From: M3007 sp041741155
GTDB lineage: Bacteria > Bacteroidota > Bacteroidia > Chitinophagales > Saprospiraceae
DNA length: 64,000 bases
Reading direction: 5' to 3'
NCBI GenBank assembly: GCA_041741155.1
Contig: JBGSKO010000159.1
Span: 27,054 to 91,053 of the forward strand
The stretch's first letter is position 1; each line of letters begins with the position of its first letter. Below are positions 8,098 to 16,156 of the stretch, in pieces. The translations under genes were made by a program, and so were the position numbers. The notes beneath the pieces were generated by a model, which was not told where the DNA came from, searched no databases, and saw nothing but the letters and a program-made list of their open reading frames with translations.

Positions 8098-8102
8098 CGC
8101 TG

Positions 8103-10511
8103 CTAAAAATTAGCCCGCAGGGAAAGAATGACGTTTCGGCCTGCTGCAACGAGACCCGAACTGTACGGCCGGTACCGCTGATCCGTCAGGTTCTCCACGC
8201 CGCCACTCACCGACCAGTTTTCCGAAAACTGATACATCGCTTTGAAATTCAGCGTGTACCAACCAGGCGAATAGGGGTTCCCGTCGGCATCTATGGCGTA
8301 AATATAGTCCTTGCCGCGTTCCTCTTGTGGCAGATCGGCATATTCGACAACGCCATTGTACATCGCATAAAGATCCAAATTCAGGTACGGCGCCGTGTAG
8401 GTCAGGTGCGTAGCACCAAACCATGGCGCGGCAGCGCGAAGCGGACTGGTGGTACCGTCGTCCAGTTCTTCGTCGCCCTGCTGGTAGTTGAACCGGGTGG
8501 ACACTCCGAACCCGCCCGGAATTTTCACTTCCACACTAGCCTGAAAACCGTACACCTTCGCATTAGCTGCGTTCTGAATGGCCAGTACCTGACTCAGTTC
8601 GCCGGCGTACACAATACTGTCCTGACCGTTCAGCGTAAATGTGCGCCGCACAAGGGCATTTTTCAACACGGTGTAGTAGCCCGTCACATCCACTTTGACG
8701 CGCTTGCCAAAAACTTTGGCAATGTCAAACTCGGCATTGTACGCATACTCGGCGTTGAGGTCGGGGTTGGGCACCATGACCGCTCCCGGCTCGGAATCGA
8801 ACAGCTTTCCGATGTCGTCCACATTCGGGGACCGGAAGCCGGTGGAGGCGTTCACGGCCAATGACCAGGACGCACTGGGATCATACACCAAGCCCAGACT
8901 GCCCGTCAATGCGCCTTTGTTGAGGTTGGCTCTGGTAAATGGAAACGGAAAAAACGTAGTATCAAACGCCGCATTTAGTACAAACTGGCTGTACCGCCCG
9001 CCCGCTTGCACCAGGAATTTGTCGGACAACCGGTGCTGGTAGGTAGCAAAAACCGCGTACGATGCCCAATTCGACTTCGGGTAGCGGGCCGGTCCCGGCG
9101 CCACATCGCCCGAGACGATGTTCTTATCCGTGCCCACCGATTGCACATCATTGTAAATTGCTTCCAGGCCGTAGAAAACCTTTTGTTTTTCACCCACCGC
9201 CTTAAAAAAATCGAGGTTGGCGGAGTATGCCTGCACCTTTTCCACCCGGCTGCGCCGGATCGGATCATTGAAATCCCGGTCAATCCGGCTTTCCTCGAAA
9301 AACTGGTGCGCCAGGCGGATCGTCATGCCATCGAACAAGCTGCTCCTGCCCGAGTACGCCGCGTTCAGGTTGTTCATGGCCCACACCTGCGGACCATAGA
9401 GCCACTCGGCACTGCGGGGCTGGCCGTTGCCGCGAACCCGCAAGAGTCGATCGTACCGGGAATAATCCGTGGTTGTGGAATAGTGAAATCCGTAGTTGAA
9501 ATCCCATTTTTCGTTTGGCTGGAAGCGCAGTTTTTGCATCAGGTTGATCTGCGAATAGCCTGTGGGGCGCTGTACCAACGGGTCGTCATTGGCCACCACC
9601 ACGTCGGTTTCGCCCTGACGTTGCACCAAAAACGGGCGCAAATATTCCTCCGGACCATGCACACCCATGCGCAAGTCGCCGAAGGTTTGGTGTGAAAAAC
9701 TCGTGATCATTGCCCATTTTTTCCAGCCCACACCGATGTCGAAATGCCCGGCACGTTCATTGTTGGCCGAGGCCGTGCGCGCCGCAGCTTTTCCGGTAAC
9801 GCGGGTTTTGTCTTCCAGTGAAAATTGCGGGGTATGGGTCTGAAAATTCATGGCTCCTCCGATAGCATCGCTGCCGTAAATGACCGAACCCGGACCAAAA
9901 AACACTTCGGTGTTTTCGATCGCAAACGGGTCAATCGCGATCACATTTTGCAGGTTTCCGCTGCGAAAAATAGCGGTGTTCATCCGAATACCGTCCACCG
10001 TAAGCAGCACCCTGTTGGTGGAAAAACCCCGAATCATGGGACTGCCGCCGCCTTGCTGACTTTTCTGGATAAAAATTTCGCCGGAGCCGCCCAGCAGATC
10101 GGCCGCAGTTTGTGGATTTTGCAGGGCTACCGTCTGCGCGGAAATCCGGCTGATTTTGGCGGGCACCTCGCGTTTGGACTGGTTCCAGCGCGTGGCCGAA
10201 ACGACAACCTGATCGAGCGAAAGTCCCGATGATTCCAGAAAGGCCACAAAGCCGGCATTTTCCAAATCTGAAAAACGGAACACGGCCGCCTCGTATCCGA
10301 GCAGCCGGATTTCGATGCGCTCCGACCCGCGAAACGCCGCGAAGTCGGTCTGCCCGGCGGCATTCGTCATCTGGATGGCCTTAGGCGATTCGCTGTACAC
10401 GGTCGCCGCCTCCAGCGGTTGGCGGGCATCGCGATCTTTTACCGTCAATATTTGTGCATAGCCAAGGCTGCCCGCACACAGGAGCAGCCCCAGCAGAACT
10501 ATTTTTTTCAT
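8103..10511 (-). CDS. TonB-dependent outer-membrane receptor (haem/iron-type)
   Basis: 802 residues from the chosen start (MKKIVLLGLLLCAGSLGYAQ, a good signal peptide; an upstream ATG at 10550 would add 13 residues in front of it). Order: signal peptide, carboxypeptidase-regulatory-like domain (about 20-95), plug with VVVSATRWNQSKREVPAKIS and GGGSPMIRGFSTNRVLLTVD, then a 22-strand-type barrel ending in aromatic NVILSLRANF. The NAIxRSGNLQNV style of plug is that of the haemoglobin/transferrin-type receptors. It imports a metal chelate across the outer membrane using TonB. The downstream PepSY remnant supports iron. Substrate not proven. Confidence 0.9.
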   Translation of the reverse strand: MKKIVLLGLLLCAGSLGYAQILTVKDRDARQPLEAATVYSESPKAIQMTNAAGQTDFAAFRGSERIEIRLLGYEAAVFRFSDLENAGFVAFLESSGLSLDQVVVSATRWNQSKREVPAKISRISAQTVALQNPQTAADLLGGSGEIFIQKSQQGGGSPMIRGFSTNRVLLTVDGIRMNTAIFRSGNLQNVIAIDPFAIENTEVFFGPGSVIYGSDAIGGAMNFQTHTPQFSLEDKTRVTGKAAARTASANNERAGHFDIGVGWKKWAMITSFSHQTFGDLRMGVHGPEEYLRPFLVQRQGETDVVVANDDPLVQRPTGYSQINLMQKLRFQPNEKWDFNYGFHYSTTTDYSRYDRLLRVRGNGQPRSAEWLYGPQVWAMNNLNAAYSGRSSLFDGMTIRLAHQFFEESRIDRDFNDPIRRSRVEKVQAYSANLDFFKAVGEKQKVFYGLEAIYNDVQSVGTDKNIVSGDVAPGPARYPKSNWASYAVFATYQHRLSDKFLVQAGGRYSQFVLNAAFDTTFFPFPFTRANLNKGALTGSLGLVYDPSASWSLAVNASTGFRSPNVDDIGKLFDSEPGAVMVPNPDLNAEYAYNAEFDIAKVFGKRVKVDVTGYYTVLKNALVRRTFTLNGQDSIVYAGELSQVLAIQNAANAKVYGFQASVEVKIPGGFGVSTRFNYQQGDEELDDGTTSPLRAAAPWFGATHLTYTAPYLNLDLYAMYNGVVEYADLPQEERGKDYIYAIDADGNPYSPGWYTLNFKAMYQFSENWSVSGGVENLTDQRYRPYSSGLVAAGRNVILSLRANF

Positions 10512-10648
10512 GCTGATGGATAAAATTTCAGGCTCGGCGCTTGCACGCACAGAGCTGTTTTTTAAAAAATTGGTGAAACATGCCGGACTCCGGCATAGCC
10601 CGCAGAATGTCCCGCCGGAAAAATTAGTGCGAGACGAGACGCGTCCGG

Positions 10649-11182
10649 TTATAACACGTCCGGCGGTGGAGCAGGCGGTTGAGGAACCGTCCAGTCAGGC
10701 AAGGGTAGCCTGCGCTCCGGCAATCCGAAATACTCCGAATCGCGGCACACAAGGTGGACGTCGGGTGTTTCCACAAAAAAAAGTGCGAGAAAAAAACATA
10801 CCGCGCGCCGTTCCTGGTCGCGGCGGCAGGGATCGTTGGACAGGGTTTGGGCGAGAATATGCTGCAGTTGCCGGTTCAGTTTCGTTTCGGCATGGTCCCA
10901 CCAACACCAGAGCAGAACAGAGTCGTTGCGCACCACTTTTCGAACCACGTCGTACATCTGGCCGTGGTACGCAAACTCCTGTTCGTGTTCCCAGTGGAGC
11001 ACCGTCTCATTTTCTTTTTTTGAAAACTGAAAAAACACCAGGTCGGCGGGATTCACTTCGGCGAGCAGGCGCTGTTTCACTGCTTTTTTTACCCGGTATT
11101 TTTCAACATGCAAACCGGTGTATGTCCCGACAATGGGAGCAGACAAACAGAACAAAAGCAGAATGCCGAACAGGCTGCGCAT
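10649..11182 (-). CDS. Conserved exported protein upstream of TonB receptor, unknown function
   Basis: 178 residues from the chosen start MRSLFGILLLFCLSAPIVG (signal-like; an upstream ATG at 11224 gives 14 more residues). The middle has LHWEHEQEFAYHGQMYDVVR and a striking WCWWDHAETKLNRQL, a pattern I recall from short Bacteroidota proteins encoded beside TonB receptors for metals. A second hydrophobic stretch (RRAVCFFLALFFVET) and a proline-rich tail follow. Same strand as the receptor, 137 bp upstream, so probably co-regulated. Function unknown; a link to metal uptake is inference from position. Confidence 0.65.
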   Translation of the reverse strand: MRSLFGILLLFCLSAPIVGTYTGLHVEKYRVKKAVKQRLLAEVNPADLVFFQFSKKENETVLHWEHEQEFAYHGQMYDVVRKVVRNDSVLLWCWWDHAETKLNRQLQHILAQTLSNDPCRRDQERRAVCFFLALFFVETPDVHLVCRDSEYFGLPERRLPLPDWTVPQPPAPPPDVL

Positions 11183-11255
11183 AGTTTGGAAATGGGCAGC
11201 AAGGTATAAACTTTTGTTCCTCAAGACTACTCCGACAGGTTACCGGATGCCCAAA

Positions 11256-12239
11256 TCACGCTGCCTTGGTTTGCTGTGCGGCAGCTTCCCGTTTTGCTTT
11301 TTTCTCCGAATAGGCTGCTGCCGCTTCGCGCACCCAGGCGCCGTCTTCGTACGCCTTGACACGGGTACGCAAACGCTGTTTGTTGCAGGGGCCATTGCCG
11401 TTCACCACATTCCAGAATTCGTCCCAGTCAATAGGACCGAAGTCGTAATGCCCGCGTTCGGCGTTCCATTTCAGGTCGGGATCGGGCACGGTCAGGCCGA
11501 GTACCTTCACCTGCTCGGCGATCATATCCACAAAACGCTGACGCAATTCATCGTTGCTGAAGCGTTTGATTTTCCACTTCATGCTTTGGGCGGAGTGGGT
11601 AGAATCAGCGTCCGAGGGGCCAAACATCATAACTGCCGGCCAGTACCATCGGTTGAGGGCGTCTTGTGCCATGGCCCGTTGTTCGTCCGAGCCTTTAGCC
11701 AGCATGAGCAGTATTTCGAAACCCTGCCGCTGGTGGAAACTTTCCTCCTTGCATACCCGCACCATGGCGCGTGCATACGGACCGTAGGAGCAGCGGCAAA
11801 TGGGGATCTGGTTGAGAATAGCCGCCCCGTCCACCAGCCAACCGATGGCGCCGATGTCGGCCCAGGAGATTGTTGGATAATTGAAAATGGAGGAATATTT
11901 GGCCTTTCCGCTGTGCAATTCCTCAATCATGGTATCGCGCCCCACGCCCAGGGTTTCGGCGGCGGAGTACAGATAAAGTCCGTGCCCGGCCTCATCCTGC
12001 ACCTTGGCCAGCAGAATAGCCTTGCGTTTGAGTGAGGGTGCGCGGGATATCCAGTTGCCCTCCGGCAGCATCCCCACGATTTCGCTGTGCGCATGCTGAC
12101 TGATCTGGCGGATGAGTGTTTTGCGATAGGTATCCGGCATCCAGTCTTTAGGCTCGATGCGCACATCGTTGTCAATTTTTGCCTGAAACTGTTCTTCCAA
12201 AGAAAAGACGGCGGTAGATTTTTCCATTGCTTGCTGCAT
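11256..12239 (-). CDS. paaA: 1,2-phenylacetyl-CoA epoxidase subunit A
   Basis: 327 residues from MQQAMEKSTAVFSLEEQF (chosen over an ATG at 12344 because the extra 35 residues do not resemble the family). The diiron carboxylate ligands are in place: HSEIVGMLPEG, KVQDEAGHGLYLY (ExxH) and CKEESFHQRQGF (ExxH), with YGPYARAMVRV and FGPSDADSTHS typical of PaaA. It is the catalytic subunit that epoxidises phenylacetyl-CoA and needs PaaBCE. No other paa gene lies in the window, which is unusual. The C-terminus has a charged Ala/Lys tail. Divergent from bamD across 235 bp. Confidence 0.93.
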   Translation of the reverse strand: MQQAMEKSTAVFSLEEQFQAKIDNDVRIEPKDWMPDTYRKTLIRQISQHAHSEIVGMLPEGNWISRAPSLKRKAILLAKVQDEAGHGLYLYSAAETLGVGRDTMIEELHSGKAKYSSIFNYPTISWADIGAIGWLVDGAAILNQIPICRCSYGPYARAMVRVCKEESFHQRQGFEILLMLAKGSDEQRAMAQDALNRWYWPAVMMFGPSDADSTHSAQSMKWKIKRFSNDELRQRFVDMIAEQVKVLGLTVPDPDLKWNAERGHYDFGPIDWDEFWNVVNGNGPCNKQRLRTRVKAYEDGAWVREAAAAYSEKKAKREAAAQQTKAA

Positions 12240-12460
12240 AACAAGTGTTCTTTTATCTCGTTTGACCGGCGCAAAGTTCGATTTTTTCTGCTTGGCCGGA
12301 CATGTATTGTTCGGTTTTAGAACGAGTAAAAATAACAGCCGCATCTTTTTTTAGTTTAAGAACGTCCAAGATGGACACGCCGCTTTTGGCAACGGACACT
12401 CGTTCAGGCTTTAAGCAAAACCGATATTTTCTCTGACACCTAATTTTCCAACAAAACATA

Positions 12461-12468
12461 TACCTTTG
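12461..12468 (+). promoter_or_regulatory. Perfect -7 box giving a nearly leaderless bamD transcript
   Basis: TACCTTTG matches the Bacteroidota TAnnTTTG element exactly and ends 6 nt before the ATG at 12475. With a start site about 5-7 nt downstream of the box the mRNA would begin at or next to the start codon. This argues for ATG 12475 rather than the TTG at 12466, which lies inside the box. Confidence 0.6.
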
Positions 12469-12474
12469 CGCGCT

Positions 12475-13296
12475 ATGAGAAAAATGCCTGTTTTACTGTT
12501 GCTGATCGGATTCGTTTGGCTGGCCGGCGCTTGTAAAAGTGAATTCGAGCGTACCCGGGTAAGCGGCGATTCCGAGTTGGTGTTAAAAAAGGCATTTGAG
12601 TACTACGAAAAAGGCGAGTACCAACGCTCTCAAACCCTTTTCGACCTAGTGCTCAACACCATTCGCGGCGGCAAGGACGCCGAAAAGGCCTATTTCCAAT
12701 ACGCGTACACCTATTATCATCAGAAGCAGTACGTACTGGCTGCGTACTATTTCAAAAATTTCTCGAGCACTTTTACCACCTCCGCATATCGGGAAGAGGC
12801 AGCCTACATGTCGGCTTACTCCAACTACCTGTTATCGCCCTCGTATCGCCTCGATCAGGGCAGCTCCCGCCTGGCGATTGAGGAGTTTCAGTTGTTCGCA
12901 AATTTATTTCCACAGAGCAAGCGCGTGGAAGAGTGCAACAAATACATTGATATTTTGCGGCGCAAACTGGAAGAAAAGGCTTTTGCTGAAGGGGAGTTGT
13001 ACTACAATCTCCGGCAATACCGTTCCTCAATGCTCTCCTTCGACAACCTCCTGCGCGACTACCCCGAAAGCCCCGATGTCGAGCGCGTGCGCTATCTGGT
13101 TGCAAAATCGTCCTTTCTCCTCAGCGAAAACAGCGTGGTGGAAAAAAAGCACGAACGCTACACGGAAACCATCACGCGCTGCGACGATTTTTTGGGGAAA
13201 TATCCTTCAGGCAAATACTCCAAAGAGATCAAGCAAATACGTCGGAACGCCGAGCAAGAAATTAAAAACGTCAAAAAACGCCTGCGCATAACATAA
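12475..13296 (+). CDS. bamD: Outer membrane protein assembly factor BamD
   Basis: 273 residues. A lipoprotein signal peptide ends in the lipobox LAGAC near residue 20. The rest is TPR-type helical repeats: ELVLKKAFEYYEKGEYQRSQ, YFQYAYTYYHQKQYVLAAYYF and AEGELYYNLRQYRSSMLSFD, closing with a basic coiled tail. BamD sits on the inner leaflet of the outer membrane and helps BamA fold barrel proteins. Length fits. It starts a run of housekeeping genes (rpoZ, coaBC, porD) that I recall as a conserved Bacteroidota order. The TTG at 12466 is rejected as start because it is inside a perfect -7 box. Confidence 0.9.
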   Translation: MRKMPVLLLLIGFVWLAGACKSEFERTRVSGDSELVLKKAFEYYEKGEYQRSQTLFDLVLNTIRGGKDAEKAYFQYAYTYYHQKQYVLAAYYFKNFSSTFTTSAYREEAAYMSAYSNYLLSPSYRLDQGSSRLAIEEFQLFANLFPQSKRVEECNKYIDILRRKLEEKAFAEGELYYNLRQYRSSMLSFDNLLRDYPESPDVERVRYLVAKSSFLLSENSVVEKKHERYTETITRCDDFLGKYPSGKYSKEIKQIRRNAEQEIKNVKKRLRIT

Positions 13297-13299
13297 AAA

Positions 13300-13424
13300 G
13301 GTTGGAAGGTTTCTGGTTGGAAGGTTAGAAGGTTTCTGGTTAACCAGCAACTCTCTAACCTTCCAACCAGAAACCTTCAAACCAGAAACCTTCAAACCTT
13401 CCAACCTTCAAACCTTCCAACCTT
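13300..13424. repeat. Family B inverted block between bamD and rpoZ
   Basis: Left part is GGTTGGAAGGTTTCTGG-type units; right part is the complement (AACCTTCCAACCAGAAACC-type). The two halves could pair over about 50 bp. The right arm ends 13 nt before the rpoZ ATG, leaving a G-poor leader. Confidence 0.85.
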
Positions 13425-13437
13425 TTTTCCACACAAT

Positions 13438-13770
13438 ATGAGCGATATTAAAAGCAAGGCCCAAGGCCTAGACCCCAATGTTCAACCCCGCGATGTGGGC
13501 GAACTCGTCAACAAAACCGGCAATGTGTACGAAAGCATTGCCATCATCAGCAAGCGCGCGCGTCAAATCTCGAGCGACCTGAAATGGGAAATCCAGCGCA
13601 AACTGGAAGAGTTTGCCGTCAGTTCGGATACTATCGAAGAAGTTCAGGAGAACAAAGAGCAAATCGAAATCTCCAAATTTTACGAACGCCTGCCGAATAC
13701 CGCCATCATCGCCACCCAGGAATTCATGAATGATGAAATTCAGTGGCGCATCGTTGAAGACGCAGAATAA
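13438..13770 (+). CDS. rpoZ: DNA-directed RNA polymerase omega subunit (Bacteroidota type)
   Basis: 110 residues. The core TGNVYESIAIISKRARQI (about residues 23-40) matches the RPB6/omega signature of Bacteroidota, and the acidic C-terminus EFMNDEIQWRIVEDAE is also typical. Omega binds the C-terminus of beta-prime and helps assembly of the polymerase. It sits between bamD and coaBC, the usual place in the phylum. Start follows a repeat-derived leader; no Shine-Dalgarno is visible. Confidence 0.88.
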   Translation: MSDIKSKAQGLDPNVQPRDVGELVNKTGNVYESIAIISKRARQISSDLKWEIQRKLEEFAVSSDTIEEVQENKEQIEISKFYERLPNTAIIATQEFMNDEIQWRIVEDAE

Positions 13771-13781
13771 GTTTGCGCGCC

Positions 13782-13823
13782 GGCGCCAATATCCTCGTCT
13801 AATGTGATATTGGCCTCGGCGCC
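13782..13823 (+). promoter_or_regulatory. Inverted repeat in front of coaBC
   Basis: GGCGCCAATATC (13782-13793) pairs with GATATTGGC and GGCGCC (13806-13823, with a 3-nt bulge). It fills most of the 68-bp gap between rpoZ and coaBC and has no U-run, so it is more likely an attenuating or stabilising mRNA hairpin than a terminator. Confidence 0.4.
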
Positions 13824-13838
13824 AAGCTCTGTACTGGT

Positions 13839-15050
13839 ATGAAAAAAATTATCCTCGGCATCAGTGGCTCCATTGCAGCTTACAAGGCGGCCTCTCTGGT
13901 ACGTTTATTGGTCAAATCCGGCGCCGAGGTACGGGTCTTGATGACCGAATCCGCTACAGCGTTCATCACGCCGCTCACTCTTTCCACCCTTTCCAAACAT
14001 CCGGTACAGACGGAAGTAAGTTCCGAGGCTTCGTGGAACAACCACGTTGAGTTGGGGCTTTGGGCCGATGCGCTGCTCATAGCGCCCGCCACCGCGAATA
14101 CCATGGCCAAACTGGCCAACGGGATATGTGACAACATCCTCAGCGCCGTCTATCTCTCGGCCCGCTGCCCGGTTTTTGTGGCGCCGGCGATGGACGTGGA
14201 TATGTGGCATCACCCTGCCACCCGGGCCAACCTGGAGCGTTTGCAAGCACATGGCGTCCGGGTAATTCCCGTTGAGCATGGCGAACTCGCCAGCGGTTTA
14301 GTCGGCGACGGACGTATGGCCGAACCGGAAACAATCCTCCATTTTTTGGAAACATTTTTCCAGGGTAACAAACCGCTCGCAGGCAAAAAAGCACTTATTA
14401 CTGCAGGCCCGACCTTCGAGCCACTTGATCCCGTGCGATTCATCGGCAACCACTCCAGCGGAAAAATGGGTATTGCCCTGGCGGAGGAATTGGCGCACCA
14501 AGGCGCCGATGTTACCCTGGTACTCGGTCCCACACATTTGCGTCCGTCCAATCCGGACATCCGGGTGGTGCCGGTTGTTTCGGCACAGGATATGTACGAG
14601 GCCTGCGCGGAAATTTTCCCGATTTCGGATGTAGTCGTTTTGGCCGCTGCCGTAGCGGATTACCGCCCCAAAACGGTTTCCGCAACCAAGATCAAGAAGA
14701 AAGAGGCCGATATGCACATTGAATTGGCCAAAACCGTGGACATCGCGGCTACGCTGGGGCGTTCCAAACAACCCGGCCAAATACTGGTCGGGTTTGCCCT
14801 CGAAACCAACGACGAGGAAACGAACGCATTAGCCAAGTTGGAAAAGAAAAATCTGGATTTCATCGTGCTCAATTCCTTGCGCGATACTGGCGCCGGATTT
14901 GGCCACGACACCAATAAAATTGCCATCCTCCGCCGCGACGGCAGCAAAACGGCATTTGATTTGAAGACAAAAACCGCCGTCGCGGAAGATATCGTCGGAG
15001 AAATCATACGCACAGCCAACCTATTGCCTGCAAATAGCGCCAGTTGCTAA
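13839..15050 (+). CDS. coaBC: Bifunctional phosphopantothenoylcysteine decarboxylase / phosphopantothenate-cysteine ligase
   Basis: 403 residues. N-terminal flavoprotein domain (CoaC, about 1-180): ILGISGSIAAYKAASLVRLL, the ASWNNHVELG histidine motif, APATANTMAKLANGICDN and the PAMDVDMW clamp. C-terminal CoaB domain (about 185-400): ALITAGPTFEPLDPVRFIGNHSSGKMG, VAADYRPK and GFALETND. It makes 4'-phosphopantetheine from phosphopantothenate, cysteine and CTP in coenzyme A synthesis. Full length with all key motifs. The stop overlaps a possible upstream start of porD, suggesting co-transcription. Confidence 0.96.
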   Translation: MKKIILGISGSIAAYKAASLVRLLVKSGAEVRVLMTESATAFITPLTLSTLSKHPVQTEVSSEASWNNHVELGLWADALLIAPATANTMAKLANGICDNILSAVYLSARCPVFVAPAMDVDMWHHPATRANLERLQAHGVRVIPVEHGELASGLVGDGRMAEPETILHFLETFFQGNKPLAGKKALITAGPTFEPLDPVRFIGNHSSGKMGIALAEELAHQGADVTLVLGPTHLRPSNPDIRVVPVVSAQDMYEACAEIFPISDVVVLAAAVADYRPKTVSATKIKKKEADMHIELAKTVDIAATLGRSKQPGQILVGFALETNDEETNALAKLEKKNLDFIVLNSLRDTGAGFGHDTNKIAILRRDGSKTAFDLKTKTAVAEDIVGEIIRTANLLPANSASC

Positions 15051-15103
15051 GTCGCCGGCAACGAATGCCTGCCTGGCGGATGCGTTATCTTCAACTGAAA
15101 TTT

Positions 15104-16021
15104 ATGATGAACCGTTTATTTCCAATTCTCCTGCTTCTCCTCTTTGCCATTGGCACATCCAGCGCCCAAGGCGAACTGAACTGTACTGTGCGCATCAACA
15201 CGCCTCAGTTACAAAACACCGACCGGCGCGTTTTTGACCAGCTGGAGGTTTCGATTCGCGATTTCCTGAACTCCACCAAGTGGACCAACGATGCATACGA
15301 GCTGGAAGAGCGCATCAAATGCAATTTCATCTTGACTATCAAAACCGAAAACGGCAATGTTTTCGATGCCGATTTAGCCGTACAGTCGGTTCGCCCGATT
15401 TTTGGTAGCGGGTACGAAACCCCCATGCTGTCGCACCTGGACAAGGATGTCACATTCCAATACGACCAGAACCAGCCCATCCAGTTTCAGACCGATGCCA
15501 GCGACAACCAGAACCTGCCGGCGTTGTTAGCCTTTTATGCGTATATCATCCTGGGCATGGATTATGATTCCTACGCGCTCTACGGCGGCGACCAGCACCT
15601 GCTTACTGCCCAGCAGATCGTGACCAACATCCAAAACTCGCCCAACAACCGCAGTTCCGGCTGGCGCCCTGCCGATGGTGGAAAAAATCGCAACCGATAC
15701 TGGATTATTGAAAACCTGCTCAATCCTCGGGTGCGCCCTTACCGCGCAGCCATGTATACCTACCACCGGAAAGGGTTGGACCTTTTTTCCAGCGATTTAA
15801 ACGCCGGAAAAACAGCTGTCATGCAGGCTTTAGAAGAAGTGGACAAAGTAAACACCGCTTATTTCAATTCCATGATCACGCAGATGTTTGCCAATTCTAA
15901 AAAAGATGAGTTGGTCGAGATGTGGAAGGTCGGCGACAAGCCGCAGAAAGATCGCGTGCAGCAGATCATGACAAAAGTTGATCCCGCCAACACACAGCGT
16001 TATCGGGAAATCGGGTCGTAA
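15104..16021 (+). CDS. porD: DUF4835 family, type IX secretion protein PorD-like
   Basis: 305 residues starting MMNRLFPILLLLLFAIGTSSAQG (clear signal peptide; ATG 15107 is equally possible, while the ATG-like starts nearer 15044 give an unrelated basic prefix). The mature part begins ELNCTVRINTPQLQNTDRRVF, then LPALLAFYAYIILGMDYDSY and RYWIIENLLNPRVRPYR, the hallmarks of DUF4835. The family is associated with type IX secretion (PorD), and its position straight after coaBC is as I remember it in the phylum. It acts in the periplasm. The window also encodes several T9SS cargo proteins that would use this route. Confidence 0.85.
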   Translation: MMNRLFPILLLLLFAIGTSSAQGELNCTVRINTPQLQNTDRRVFDQLEVSIRDFLNSTKWTNDAYELEERIKCNFILTIKTENGNVFDADLAVQSVRPIFGSGYETPMLSHLDKDVTFQYDQNQPIQFQTDASDNQNLPALLAFYAYIILGMDYDSYALYGGDQHLLTAQQIVTNIQNSPNNRSSGWRPADGGKNRNRYWIIENLLNPRVRPYRAAMYTYHRKGLDLFSSDLNAGKTAVMQALEEVDKVNTAYFNSMITQMFANSKKDELVEMWKVGDKPQKDRVQQIMTKVDPANTQRYREIGS

Positions 16022-16062
16022 ATATTCCTTCAGACCGAAAAAAGGATACCAAGAAAAAAGAC

Positions 16063-16110
16063 GTGGGCTTCCGTAGTTTTGCGCCAACTTCGGAAGCCCA
16101 CATTTGTTTT
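16063..16110 (+). terminator. Hairpin and T-rich tail after porD
   Basis: GTGGGCTTCCG (16063-16073) pairs with CGGAAGCCCAC (16091-16101), followed by ATTTGTTTT. This would end the bamD-porD transcript before rseP. Confidence 0.65.
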
Positions 16111-16156
16111 ACCGCACACACAAATCGAAACCACCAAAAGCCAATAGCCAACAAGA

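Noticed and set aside
10512..10648. Cobalamin riboswitch upstream of the TonB receptor
   Set aside because: No B12-box-like core was found; only a short ATGCCGG/CCGGCAT palindrome is present.
10510..11184. A 224-codon frame on the + strand
   Set aside because: Antisense to the exported protein at 10649-11182, which has a signal peptide and a family-like WCWWD motif; the + frame is Arg/Pro-rich without structure.
13300..13424. CRISPR-like array
   Set aside because: The units are 7-9 nt, contiguous and arranged as two opposed arms; there are no regular unique spacers and no cas genes.
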